This document shows, one piece after another, positions 18,806 through 27,922 of a stretch of DNA of 64,000 bases. Both the position numbers and the translations under genes were made by a program. The notes beneath the pieces are model-generated. The model did no database searches and was not told the DNA's origin. It was given only the letters and a program-made list of their open reading frames with translations. The stretch comes from Labrenzia sp. VG12. GTDB lineage: Bacteria > Pseudomonadota > Alphaproteobacteria > Rhizobiales > Stappiaceae. The stretch lies in NCBI RefSeq assembly GCF_002237595.1, contig NZ_CP022529.1, positions 1,364,001-1,428,000 of the forward strand, in the 5' to 3' direction. Each line of letters starts with the position of its first letter. The stretch's first letter is position 1.

Positions 18806-19549
18806 TCATCCTATGTATTGAAACGCCGGGAAGGTCTCCAGGAGCCAGTAGGACAGAACCGCCATCTGACCGGTCAGGAACATGATCCCTGTCAACACCA
18901 GGATCCCTCCCATGGTCTTTTCAACCGCGCCCATATGTTTGCGGAAACGCTTCATGAAATTCAGGAACGGCCCGGCAAAGAGAGACGCAATCAGGAACGG
19001 GATGCCGAGCCCGAGGGCATAGGCACTCAGCAGCAACGCCCCTTGCCCGACCGTATCTTTCGAAGCGGCAACAGCGAAGATGCCTGCCAGGACCGGGCCG
19101 ATGCAGGGTGTCCAGCCAAACCCGAACGCAAGTCCCATGACATAGGCGCCGAGCGGCCCCGCCGGCTTGTTGGCAACGTGAAAACGGGCTTCCCGGTAGA
19201 GGAAGCCGATCCTGAACACACCCAGGAAATGCAGTCCCATGACGATGATGACCGCGCCTGCGATATAGCCGAGATAGTCGAGATACTGGCGAATGAATTG
19301 CCCGAGCAGACTGGCCGTGGCACCCATGAGCACAAACACGGTCGAAAAGCCCAGCACGAACACCAGGGAGGTCAGAAAAACACGTCTCGCCGCCGCTTTG
19401 CTGTCCTCGGATTCGCCGGCGACTTCTTCCAGGGAGACGCCGGCCATGTAACCCAGATACGGCGGAACAAGCGGCAATACGCATGGCGACAAGAAGGAGG
19501 CAACTCCGGCCGAAACCGCAATTGCAATCGTCGTGATATCCTGGATCAT
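18806..19549 (-). CDS. ccdA: Cytochrome c biogenesis protein CcdA
   Basis: 247-residue polytopic thiol-reductant carrier that passes electrons from cytoplasmic thioredoxin across the membrane for cytochrome c maturation and other periplasmic thiol reduction. The two redox cysteines are visible: C23 in SFLSPCVLPL and C149 in GWTPCIGP, each in a membrane helix. About six helices are predicted by eye. Length is normal. Convergent with the SPOR-type gene, 42 bases between the stops. Confidence 0.92.
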   Translation of the reverse strand: MIQDITTIAIAVSAGVASFLSPCVLPLVPPYLGYMAGVSLEEVAGESEDSKAAARRVFLTSLVFVLGFSTVFVLMGATASLLGQFIRQYLDYLGYIAGAVIIVMGLHFLGVFRIGFLYREARFHVANKPAGPLGAYVMGLAFGFGWTPCIGPVLAGIFAVAASKDTVGQGALLLSAYALGLGIPFLIASLFAGPFLNFMKRFRKHMGAVEKTMGGILVLTGIMFLTGQMAVLSYWLLETFPAFQYIG

Positions 19550-19673
19550 GTTTTCCGGTCTCTGGTTTCGCTTCCGGCCATGACCGGTTTTCGGGCTACC
19601 TGTTTAGTCCCAACCAGCCAGGTGACAAAGACAAAAGCCGCTCACCTTTTGGAGAGCTTGGCCATAGATGGGC

Positions 19674-20719
19674 TTACTTCCCGCCGGCCGCCTTGTCTTC
19701 GGTCAAAATGCCGCGCTCCCGGAAGAAGCGTTGTGCCCCGGGATGAAGGGGCGCCGCCATGTCGGCACTTGCCATATTCTCCAGCTTCAGGCCATTCAAC
19801 GCAGGGTGCAGTTTCTGAAAACTCTCGAAATTGTCGACCAGCGCTGTCAGCATCGTCGCAACAATGTCATCCGGCATCCTTGCCGACGTCACGAATGTGG
19901 CCACTGCACCATAGGACCGGACGGGTGCCTTGAGCCCGTAGAGCCCGGCCGGAATAGCGGCCGGCATATAGTAGGGAGCGTCCTGCAGAAGGCCGCTGAC
20001 CGCCGCTTCGTCGACGCCAAAGACCCGTGCATCGCACTTCTGCTGCGTCTCTTCGATCAATCCCGCCGGATGGCCTATAAGGGCGAAGTAGGCATCAATC
20101 TCGCCGTCACACAGGGCCTCGGCAAGTTCAGACGTGCCGAGTTCGGAGAAATGCGCGCGATCGCTTTTGCTCCAATCAAGATAACCAACAAGTGTTTTCC
20201 ATGACGCTGCCGAGCCAGACCCGGCTGCACCGATATTGACGCGGGCCCCTTTCAGGTCATTGACCGTTTTATAGCTGCTTTCCCGACGCACCACGATTGT
20301 TGCAACTTCCGAATGGAGCGAGAAAATCGCCCGCAGGTCGCCAAATGCACCGCTCTCCTCGAAAACCGACGTTCCGTGATAGGCATGGTGTTGCCAGTCG
20401 GACTGCACATAGCCAAAATCGATCTCGCCGCGCCGAAGCTTCTCGATATTTGCAATGGAACCAAAGGTGGTTTCGACCGAACAGCGCACCCCGTGTTCGG
20501 AGCGACTGCGATTCACGATTTTGCAGGTTGCCCCCCGGACGGATAATAGACGCCAGTGACGCCACCTGTTCCGATCGTGACGAACCTTTGTTCGGCAGCC
20601 GCACCGGATGCTTGGACGAGGATCGCCGCTGGAAACGCCAAAAACAGCGTTAGCAAAAGAAACATCCCGTCTGCTGCTATCACCGGCATTCTCAAGCGCC
20701 GTGCGAAAAGGCAAGCCAT
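19674..20719 (-). pseudogene. TAXI family TRAP transporter solute receptor, frameshifted
   Basis: The N-terminal part, from ATG 20719, reads MACLFARRLRMPVIAADGMF, a hydrophobic signal segment, then FVTIGTGGVTGVYYPSGG, the TAXI-family opening. The frame then ends at 20513, while the expected continuation CKIVNRSRSEHGVRCSVE...SDWQHHAYHGTS runs in the neighbouring frame to 19674. One extra base in the run of six G (C6 on the plus strand, 20531-20536) would join both halves into a protein of about 348 residues. TAXI proteins are periplasmic binding proteins for TRAP transporters; no TRAP membrane subunit is nearby. Either a real one-base deletion, a variable homopolymer, or a sequence error. Confidence 0.85.
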
Positions 20720-21000
20720 GTTGGTCAACGATGTGAGCAAGACGTTCAGCGCTCCAGACAGTCCCTCGTTACCGTAGGGATAGCAAACGCGCCCTGTGTT
20801 GACCAGCGCGCGAACAACCGCAGAAAAAGCTCTGAACCGATTGTGATGAGACCTCATCCCAAAACCGAGTCGGATCTGGGCGCCGGTGACGATCGGGTTT
20901 GAATGCCTTGAATCAAAAAAGGCGCCTAAGCGCCCTCAAAAGACAGACAGAAGAATATGCTCCGGCCCCCCAACCCCGGGCCGGCCATATCCAGACAGAG

Positions 21001-21294
21001 TTAGTTTGTGCGCCCTCCCCGGATCACTTCGAAAAGCCTGCCTTTCAGCTCGTCGACTTCTTCACCATCGCGAAGACCCTGACGCCACTGATCGAGAATC
21101 AATCTCAATCCGAGCGTTTCACGGCTGTGCGGCAAGTCGCCAACGAACGCGGCGAAAAACGCGTCCAGACGCTCCCGGTCAATCAGGCCCTGGTCGATCA
21201 ATCCGTGAATGAGGGTCATCGTGGCAGCGATGTGTCCCTTCACGAAATCGAACTCAACGGAGTTCGTGTGGGTATCGATTGTTGTAGTATGCAT
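21001..21294 (-). CDS. Hypothetical protein
   Basis: 97 residues from ATG 21294 (MHTTTIDTH), preceded by AGAGG four bases upstream. Not recognised. It is a soluble, mostly helical, acidic protein (VEFDFVKGHIAATMTLIHGLIDQGLIDRERLDAFFAAFV) with no signal peptide or membrane helix. Codon use resembles the core genes, so it is probably real. It stands alone between the TAXI pseudogene and the tRNA. Confidence 0.6.
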   Translation of the reverse strand: MHTTTIDTHTNSVEFDFVKGHIAATMTLIHGLIDQGLIDRERLDAFFAAFVGDLPHSRETLGLRLILDQWRQGLRDGEEVDELKGRLFEVIRGGRTN

Positions 21295-21666
21295 GTAACC
21301 TCTCATGTGCCAGATAACGTTACATCACAACGCTTTATTGCGCTACCTGACAGTTTTTGCAGGAGAATGATCTTTATTTTCTTAAAAATGAATCTTCTTG
21401 ATTAGCAGCCTCACAATATCTCCAAATAGTACTTGGCAATACTGTCGTTCGGTATTTTATTATTAACACCTCTACACCGAAACCGGAGTTTCGGAACAAT
21501 TCCCTGCTCGCCGCTACGTCACTTCGCGCCAACCTTGGGAGTTTTTCCGAGCCTGTTGAAAAAATACATTTTGCCTCTTGCAATCAAATCGGTGTCGGCC
21601 TAAACACACGCCACCAACGCGGCGGCGGCGCCAACGACGCAAGCCACCCGCACCGGAAATTGGTGA
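21295..21666. other. Gene-free, A/T-rich interval upstream of tRNA-Lys
   Basis: About 370 bases without a convincing gene; a 69-residue minus-strand frame at 21374-21583 has no family features. The promoters of the hypothetical gene and of the tRNA should lie here, but I cannot place them with confidence. Confidence 0.4.
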
Positions 21667-21742
21667 GAGCCGATAGCTCAGCTGGTAGAGCAACTGACTT
21701 TTAATCAGTAGGTCCAGGGTTCGAACCCCTGTCGGCTCACCA
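21667..21742 (+). tRNA. tRNA-Lys (anticodon UUU)
   Basis: 76 bases including an encoded CCA. Acceptor stem GAGCCGA/TCGGCTC pairs fully; D arm GCTCAGCTGGTAGAGC; anticodon stem ACTGA/TCAGT with loop CTTTTAA, giving anticodon TTT (34-36); T arm with the GGTTCGAACCCC form; discriminator A then CCA. A canonical elongator tRNA, reading AAA and AAG lysine codons. Confidence 0.97.
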
Positions 21743-21873
21743 AACTTCCGAAGAAAAACAATCCCTCACACTGATGACAGATCCTGGAAATTGGCAGTTT
21801 CTCTGTCTTGGGTTCCCAAATGGGTTCCGGCGGCAAATTGCTATTGTCCGCTAGTCACCCTTTCCGTTCTACT

Positions 21874-22239
21874 TCAGCGCTTCAAACTGGCAAGACAATG
21901 CGGGTTGCGGTTGAAGCGACGTTGCGCGAAACCACGGTAGAGACGATCTGCCAACGTGTAGATACCCGGCAATGACCCCAGCCGCGCCAGAAGAGACCAG
22001 CCGGCAAACTGCCCCCAAAGCGTGATAAACGCGTCAACGCCTGTCCGAAGCACACCAGTTTCGTCACGGACGCGCATGTATAGAAGCGCATCAGACTGGC
22101 TCAAACCGGTGTCCGCAAGCAAGGATGGCGCATTGGCAATGTCGTGCCAGACGATCGGCCGTTTCGGCTTGCGTTTCTTGAAGTAACCGATCTCGCGGGA
22201 ACAGAGGCTGCATTTGCCATCATAATAGACCGTAATCAT
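21874..22239 (-). CDS. DUF393 (DCC family) thiol-disulfide oxidoreductase
   Basis: 121 residues from ATG 22239 (MITVYYDGKCSLC), preceded by GAAGGGAAGGG; 21 further upstream codons are open but lack a better start. The DUF393 mark DGxCxxC is present as YYDGKCSLCSREIGYF, a thioredoxin-like redox site, followed by WHDIANAPSLLADTGLS and the family's DAFITLWGQFAGWSLLARLGSLPGI. The role is undetermined; members are small predicted cytoplasmic redox proteins. Confidence 0.88.
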   Translation of the reverse strand: MITVYYDGKCSLCSREIGYFKKRKPKRPIVWHDIANAPSLLADTGLSQSDALLYMRVRDETGVLRTGVDAFITLWGQFAGWSLLARLGSLPGIYTLADRLYRGFAQRRFNRNPHCLASLKR

Positions 22240-22874
22240 GGATCCCTTCCCTTCTGAACCCTGCGGTTTACGATTGAAGGATGAGACCGGATTAATGTCC
22301 AAAACGACTCATAACAGACTGGATGCCCAGGCCTCTCGTCCAGGGACTATCAGTGCGTGCTGATTGATTGGCAGGCGAACCGGAGAAATTGACGAAGCCG
22401 ACTTGAACAGCGTCCCCTGCAACCAGCAAGCCGCCAGACGTCTTTCCAGACACCTTCTCGTGGCAAGTAAAATTCCTTTTTTTCACTCGACAGCGCCTGT
22501 TTCGCCCACCTGGAATTAAGCTACCTGGTGAAGTTGATAGGCCTCCGCGCTCGAATGATCGTTTCAACCGAGCGTTCTCGGCTTCACGGGTCCGAGCTGT
22601 TTAAAGGAAGACTGTCTGAGAGATAGGGGCACGCCGGGCGCACAATAGGGTGATCTGATTGTGCAGGAAGCGGCAGCAAGATTGAAGGGAACGGGCCGCC
22701 AACGAGCGCACAAGCGAACCTGTCAGGCGTGCGATTTACCTTCGCGACGCTCCTTGCGCTCGCCCGGACTTGTGTCCTTTATGGGACTTCGCCACGTTTC
22801 CCCCTACAACCTGCCCCCTGTTTCCCTGAGATAGGGGAAGCACAATACGTTGATCTAAAGCGTTGGGGGCCCGG
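22240..22874. other. Gene-free interval with an imperfect direct repeat
   Basis: About 635 bases with no supported gene. A short frame at 22292-22567 (minus) is not convincing. Two related stretches, 22617-22657 and 22828-22856, share GAGATAGGGG, GCACAATA and a following TGATCT with different spacers, about 200 bases apart. Their nature is unknown. Confidence 0.45.
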
Positions 22875-23090
22875 CTAGGTCGATCTTTTGTCAAAGAAAA
22901 CCACGAACCATCTGATCAGGATGGAAAAGAAAACCGCGGATGAAACAAAAGCGATCCAGGCAGGCATCCCTGCGACAAACAGCAGAAAAGTGAGGCTTAC
23001 CGGCTTGGTCAACATGAACAGGTCGGCTGACACTATCAAGATGCCAACAACAACAATCAGGTGCCTCACTTTTATAACGTCGCCGGCCAT
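22875..23090 (-). CDS. Small membrane protein B (tandem paralogue)
   Basis: 71 residues from ATG 23090 (MAGDVIKVRHLIVVV). Two hydrophobic segments, the second after the motif TKPVSLTFLLFVAGMP. It is clearly related to the N-terminal half of the gene before it, which has TRPVSLTYLLHSAGLP at the same place. No ribosome binding site is visible, so it may depend on translation of the upstream gene, in which it is embedded in another frame. A TTG at 23120 is an alternative start. Family not recognised. Confidence 0.55.
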   Translation of the reverse strand: MAGDVIKVRHLIVVVGILIVSADLFMLTKPVSLTFLLFVAGMPAWIAFVSSAVFFSILIRWFVVFFDKRST

Positions 23091-23316
23091 TGAAACTGAG
23101 AGCGGTGGATCTGCGCGCAAATCGCCTTTCGAAGACGAACTGAAGCAATGAAGTCATAGAGCCGTAAGCCACAACAACTATCCAGAACGTCACTGTAGAC
23201 GGCAATCCTGCAGAGTGAAGCAAATACGTCAAACTGACCGGCCGAGTGATTTGCAATATATCAACAAAGATAAGAGCCGGAATGACCACAACAGCCAGGA
23301 TGATCTTCAGCAGCAT
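22891..23316 (-). CDS. Small membrane protein A, apparently run-on past its natural end
   Basis: 141 residues from ATG 23316 (MLLKIILAVVV), with AGGA nine bases upstream. Residues 1-70 form a small two-helix membrane protein with TRPVSLTYLLHSAGLP and end in FERRFARRST, which lines up with FFDKRST-stop of protein B. After that the frame continues for about 70 residues through the B gene in a different frame, giving low-quality, Cys/Arg-rich sequence. The natural stop therefore seems to have been lost. It begins 81 bases after the RND gene and may be read from the same transcript. Confidence 0.5.
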   Translation of the reverse strand: MLLKIILAVVVIPALIFVDILQITRPVSLTYLLHSAGLPSTVTFWIVVVAYGSMTSLLQFVFERRFARRSTALSFNGRRRYKSEAPDCCCWHLDSVSRPVHVDQAGKPHFSAVCRRDACLDRFCFIRGFLFHPDQMVRGFL

Positions 23317-23397
23317 AGGAGGGTCCTGATCCACCCAGTTCATCACCAAGGAACGGTCAGCAACTTGGTGCTGACCGTCGACAAGTCGCTAGAGCCT

Positions 23398-26300
23398 CTA
23401 GCCCTGGACGGCCGCAGCTGGCTCTGTCGGCCCCTCGGGCCCCTGATCGTCCTTGCCGCCGCCGAACCAGCCTTTCACCGTCTCCCGCGTCGCCTGCAGG
23501 CAGACATAGAGGATCGGGATCATCATCACGCCGACAACTGTCGCAAACAGCATGCCACCAAAAACAGCGAAGCCGATGGCCTTCTGGCTGGCCGCGCCGG
23601 CACTGGAGGCGGTCATCAGCGGCACCACGCCCAGCAGGAACGACAGCGCAGTCATCATCACCGCGCGGAAACGCAGATGGGCGGCCTCCACGGCTGCATC
23701 GCGGATCGATTTGCCGCTGTCGCGCTGCTCCATGGCAAATTCCACAATCAGGATGGCGTTTTTCGCCCCCATCCCCACCAGCATGATCATGCCGATCTGG
23801 GTGTAGAGATTGACATCGCCGCCTGTCACGAACACCGCCACGAGTGCCCCCATGATGGCGAACGAGACTGACATCAGGATCGCCACGGGCATGGTCCAGC
23901 TTTCATACTGGGCGACCAGGAACAGGTAGGTGAACAGGATCGACAGCAACAGGATGAACATGACGATGTTGCCGGAATCGAGCTGCTGCTGAGCTGTTCC
24001 CGTCCACTCAAAGGAATAGCCCGGCGGCAGTGCCTGCCTTGCGGCACCTTCCATCTCGTTGATCACCACGCCCGTGGAAGCGCCCGGCGCGGGATCCCCC
24101 ATGACGGCAGCGGCCCGGAACATGTTGTAGCGGGTCAGGATCTGCGGCCCGAGAACGTTCTCAGTCGTCAGGATACTCCTGAGCGGCACCATCGTGCCAT
24201 CCGTGGAACGGACATAGAGACTGCCGATATCGTCAACCCGGTCGCGATATTTGCCCTCAGCCTGGATCATCACCTTGTAGACGCGGCCGAAAATGTTGAA
24301 GTCATTGATGTAGTAAGACCCCAGATAGGCCTGCAGCGTCGTGAAGACATCGGCGACGTTGATGCCAAGCGTCTTGGCCTTCTCGCGATCCAGATCCACG
24401 AAGACCTGAGGCACATTCGCCCGGAAGGTCGAATAGGCACGCCCGATATCCGCGCTCTGGTTGGCCGAATAGACCATCGAGCCGACCGCGGACGCCAGGT
24501 CCTGAGGCGTGCCGTCACTTTGCTGAACCATCATCTGAACACCGCCGGTCGTTCCGAGGCCCGGGATTGGCGGCGGGTTGAAGGCAATTATATTCGCCCC
24601 CGGGATGGTGGAGAATTCGGCCCAGAACTTGGCCAGGATCGCATTGATCCGAAGGTCGGGTGCCTGTCGCTCCGACCAGTTCGACATTGTGGCGATCACC
24701 AGCGCAGCGTTGGACGAAGTTGCCCCGTTCAGGATGGAATAGCCGTTGACGATGACGACGTTTTCCACACCCGCTGTCTTGGAGGTAAGCTCCACGACCT
24801 GCTTTGTCACACTTTCGGTCCGTTGCAGCGAGGCACCGTCCGGTAGCTGCACATCAACCATCAGATAACCCTGGTCTTCCGATGGCAGGAAGCCCTGAGG
24901 CAACGTTCCTCCAAGCGTCACGATGATGGCAACGGCACCGCCAACAACGACAATGCCGACGATCGCAACACGGACCAGCCGCCGCACAATCGCAGTGTAG
25001 CCATTTCGAACGCCCGTGATGCCCCGGTCGAACAGTCCCATGATGCCCTTGGGAGGGCCGGAACGGGCCTTGAGGATCAGTCCACAGAGCGCCGGTGACA
25101 GGGTCAGGGCGTTGATGGAGGAAATCACGACGGAGACCGAGATGGTGACCGCGAACTGGGAATAGAGCCGGCCTGTAATACCCGGCATGAAGATGGTCGG
25201 CACGAACACCGCAAGCAGCACCAGCGTGGTGGCAATCACCGGACTGGTGATCTGCTCCATTGCCTTGGCGGTCGCTTCCTTGGGCGGCAGGCCCTCATCG
25301 GCAATGATGCGCTCGACGTTTTCAACAACAACAATCGCGTCATCCACCACGATGCCGATGGCGAGGACAAGCGCGAACAGCGAAATCGTGTTCAACGACA
25401 TGCCCAGTGCCAGCAGCACCGCAAACGTGCCGATCAGCGACACGGGGATGGCCACCGTCGGAATGATGGTGGCGCGCCAGTTGCCAAGGAAGATGAACAC
25501 CACCGAGACCACCAGCAGGAAGGTCAGAAACAGCGTGGCGATCACATCGTCCAGCGAGGCCTGCACGAAGTCCGTGGTGTTGAACGGCACGCCATAGGAC
25601 ATGTCTTCCGGGAAGTTTTTCGACAGGCTTTCCAATCGTGCCAGGACGTTCTCGGAGACCTGAAGCGCGTTGGCGCCGGGCGCCTGATAGATCGCGAGAA
25701 CCGTCGATGGTTTGCCGTTGAATTCACCCGAGGCGTTGTAGAACTGAGCCCCGAGTTCGACGCGGGCGACATCGCCGATCTTGACGACGGCACCGTCTTC
25801 GCCCGTTCTCAGGACGATCTGCTCGAACTCTTCCTTGGTCGACAGGCGCCCCTTGGCCTTGATCGTGTACTGGAACTGCTGGCCTTCCGGCACCGGCGGC
25901 GCACCGATCTGGCCGGCTGCCACCTGGATGTTCTGGTCCTGAACTGCGCTGATGAAATCCGAGGGTGTCATGCCTAGGCTGGTCAGGCGGTCCGGATCAA
26001 GCCAGATGCGCATGCCATAGGCAAAGTCGGTCATCACATCTGCCCGGCCGACGCCCTGCACACGCGCAAGCGCGTCCTTCAGGTTGATCGAGGCATAGTT
26101 GGACAGGAAGACGGGATCATACGTGCCGTTCGGCGAATAGAGCGTGATCACCAGCAGCATGTTGGTGCTGGCCTTTTGCACGGTCACGCCGTTTGCCGTC
26201 ACCTCGCTCGGCAGCTGGCTCGTTGCCTGGCTGACCCGGTTCTGGGTGTTGACGGTGGCAATATCCGGGTCGGTACCGACCGCAAAAGTCACATTCAGCG

Positions 26301-26568
26301 AATAGTTGCCGCTGTCGTTACTGGTCGACTGCATGTAAAGCATGTCGTCGACGCCGTTGACCTGCCCCTCGATCGGGGCCGCGACCGTTTCTTCTAGAAC
26401 TTCCGCGTTTGCGCCCGTATAGGTCGCCGACACGTTGACCACCGGCGGCGTGATGTTCGGAAACTGTTCAACCGGCAGTGACACGTAACCGAGCAAGCCG
26501 GCAATCGTGATCACAATCGAAATGACCAGCGCGAATTTCGGCCGGTAGATAAAAAAGCGTGAAAACAT
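23398..26568 (-). CDS. RND multidrug efflux permease, HAE1/AcrB type
   Basis: 1056-residue inner membrane proton/drug antiporter of the hydrophobe/amphiphile efflux-1 family. Starts MFSRFFIYRPKFALVISI, then periplasmic porter subdomains (e.g. FPNITPPVVNVSATYTGA), TM4 with GIVVDDAIVVVENVERI holding the proton-relay Asp pair, a second porter repeat, and TM10-12 with the Lys/Asn segment GAKNAILIVEF. Length and two-fold repeat are normal. It starts at the base next to the adaptor stop. No TolC-type outer membrane gene is in the window. Confidence 0.95.
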   Translation of the reverse strand: MFSRFFIYRPKFALVISIVITIAGLLGYVSLPVEQFPNITPPVVNVSATYTGANAEVLEETVAAPIEGQVNGVDDMLYMQSTSNDSGNYSLNVTFAVGTDPDIATVNTQNRVSQATSQLPSEVTANGVTVQKASTNMLLVITLYSPNGTYDPVFLSNYASINLKDALARVQGVGRADVMTDFAYGMRIWLDPDRLTSLGMTPSDFISAVQDQNIQVAAGQIGAPPVPEGQQFQYTIKAKGRLSTKEEFEQIVLRTGEDGAVVKIGDVARVELGAQFYNASGEFNGKPSTVLAIYQAPGANALQVSENVLARLESLSKNFPEDMSYGVPFNTTDFVQASLDDVIATLFLTFLLVVSVVFIFLGNWRATIIPTVAIPVSLIGTFAVLLALGMSLNTISLFALVLAIGIVVDDAIVVVENVERIIADEGLPPKEATAKAMEQITSPVIATTLVLLAVFVPTIFMPGITGRLYSQFAVTISVSVVISSINALTLSPALCGLILKARSGPPKGIMGLFDRGITGVRNGYTAIVRRLVRVAIVGIVVVGGAVAIIVTLGGTLPQGFLPSEDQGYLMVDVQLPDGASLQRTESVTKQVVELTSKTAGVENVVIVNGYSILNGATSSNAALVIATMSNWSERQAPDLRINAILAKFWAEFSTIPGANIIAFNPPPIPGLGTTGGVQMMVQQSDGTPQDLASAVGSMVYSANQSADIGRAYSTFRANVPQVFVDLDREKAKTLGINVADVFTTLQAYLGSYYINDFNIFGRVYKVMIQAEGKYRDRVDDIGSLYVRSTDGTMVPLRSILTTENVLGPQILTRYNMFRAAAVMGDPAPGASTGVVINEMEGAARQALPPGYSFEWTGTAQQQLDSGNIVMFILLLSILFTYLFLVAQYESWTMPVAILMSVSFAIMGALVAVFVTGGDVNLYTQIGMIMLVGMGAKNAILIVEFAMEQRDSGKSIRDAAVEAAHLRFRAVMMTALSFLLGVVPLMTASSAGAASQKAIGFAVFGGMLFATVVGVMMIPILYVCLQATRETVKGWFGGGKDDQGPEGPTEPAAAVQG

Positions 26569-27732
26569 TTAGCTTTGCTCCGCCGGCGTGGAGGCAAGGA
26601 CAGGGGTCACTTCCACGCCGGGGCGCACTTTCTGCAGGCCTTCGACGATGACTTCCGTGCCTTCTTCCAGTCCCTTGGTGACGACAAAATTCGTTTCGAC
26701 CTGCTGGCCGAGCTCAACATATTTCTGTTCGACTTTCTTGTCCGCCGTGATCGCCAGGGCAAACGAGCCCTGCTGATCACGCTGGATCGCGGCCTGTGGC
26801 ACGACGAGGGCGGTTTCCGACTTGGGCGCCTCCAGCACGACCGTCACATAGGTTCCGGCGAGCAGCCTGGTGTCCGCGTTCTCGAACTGGCCCCGGAAGG
26901 AGATTGTGCCGGTGGTCGCATCGACCTGGTTGTCGATATAGACGATCTTGCCCTTTTCCTCATAGGTCTGCCCATTCGGCAGCACCAGGCTGAGATCCGG
27001 CGATTCGTCCGGAGAAATATCGGCAGGATTGATACCGTGGGTTTTCACGGCATTGAGATATTCCGCCTCGCTGACGGAAAAATTGACATAGACCGGAGCC
27101 AGCCGGATGAGTTTTGCCAGTGGCTGTGTACTGGGACCGACCACCTCACCGACACTAAAGGTCGTTTTGCCGATCTGGCCCGGGAATGGGGCCGAAATAT
27201 CAGTGTAGCTGAGATCAAGCTCGGCCTGCTGCAGCCCCGACTGAGCGGCCTCGACGGACGCTTCCGCCTGCTGCTTCTGCGCAAGTGTTGCTTCATAGGC
27301 GGCCTCGGAGACATGCCCCTTTTCGAGCAGGTCCTTGTCACGTTTCTCGTCGGCTGCTTTCAGAGCCGCGTCGGCCTTTGCACTGGCCAGATCCGCCTTG
27401 GCCTTGGTCAGCTGGGCTTCATATTGTGCCTTTTCGATCGTGAACAGGAGGGTATCCTTTTTCACGACGGAACCGTCCGGAACGGCCTTGTCTTCCAGGA
27501 AACCGCTGACACGCGCGACCAGATCCACCTGATCCACCGCTGCGACCTGTCCAACGAAACGCGCACTTTGGCGAACGTCCTGTGTGGTCACCTTGGCGAC
27601 TGTCACCGAAGGTGGCGGCGCGGCGGGAGCTGCCTGTTTCTGACTGTCATCGGAACAACCGGCCAGAAAAGCCGAGGCAGCCGCAACGACTGCAAAAGAA
27701 CGGGACTTCGGGGCAAAACGCAAAAAGGACAT
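26569..27732 (-). CDS. RND efflux periplasmic adaptor lipoprotein, AcrA type
   Basis: 387 residues. Signal peptide with lipobox LAGC (Cys26), so it is anchored in the membrane by lipid. Then the barrel-sandwich halves (LVARVSGFLEDKAVPDGSVVKKDTLLFTI and DISAPFPGQIG), an Ala/Lys-rich coiled-coil hairpin (about 100-160), a beta-barrel domain (IRLAPVYVNFSVSEAEYL) and a membrane-proximal domain. It bridges the permease to an outer membrane channel encoded elsewhere. First gene of the operon; no local regulator gene is adjacent. Confidence 0.94.
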   Translation of the reverse strand: MSFLRFAPKSRSFAVVAAASAFLAGCSDDSQKQAAPAAPPPSVTVAKVTTQDVRQSARFVGQVAAVDQVDLVARVSGFLEDKAVPDGSVVKKDTLLFTIEKAQYEAQLTKAKADLASAKADAALKAADEKRDKDLLEKGHVSEAAYEATLAQKQQAEASVEAAQSGLQQAELDLSYTDISAPFPGQIGKTTFSVGEVVGPSTQPLAKLIRLAPVYVNFSVSEAEYLNAVKTHGINPADISPDESPDLSLVLPNGQTYEEKGKIVYIDNQVDATTGTISFRGQFENADTRLLAGTYVTVVLEAPKSETALVVPQAAIQRDQQGSFALAITADKKVEQKYVELGQQVETNFVVTKGLEEGTEVIVEGLQKVRPGVEVTPVLASTPAEQS

Positions 27733-27922
27733 CTAGAAACTCCGCAGGCAAACCGCCGGATGAAGGCGCGGGGCCGGAGTTCACTATAAAAGGACTGGGC
27801 GATTCAACAAGTGGAGATTGCCGCAAGGCCGCGTACGACCGGAAAAATTCCTCAGCGTTTTCAAATAGGCTAGCCGGCTCACCAGAGCGACCGGAGCCAC
27901 TCGAAACAGGCTTGGCGGGAAA

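Noticed and set aside
21743..21873. Possible integration remnant after tRNA-Lys (GGGTTCCCAAATGGGTTCC near 21811)
   Set aside because: I found no integrase frame and no second copy of the tRNA 3' end in the window, so an att-site claim has no support.
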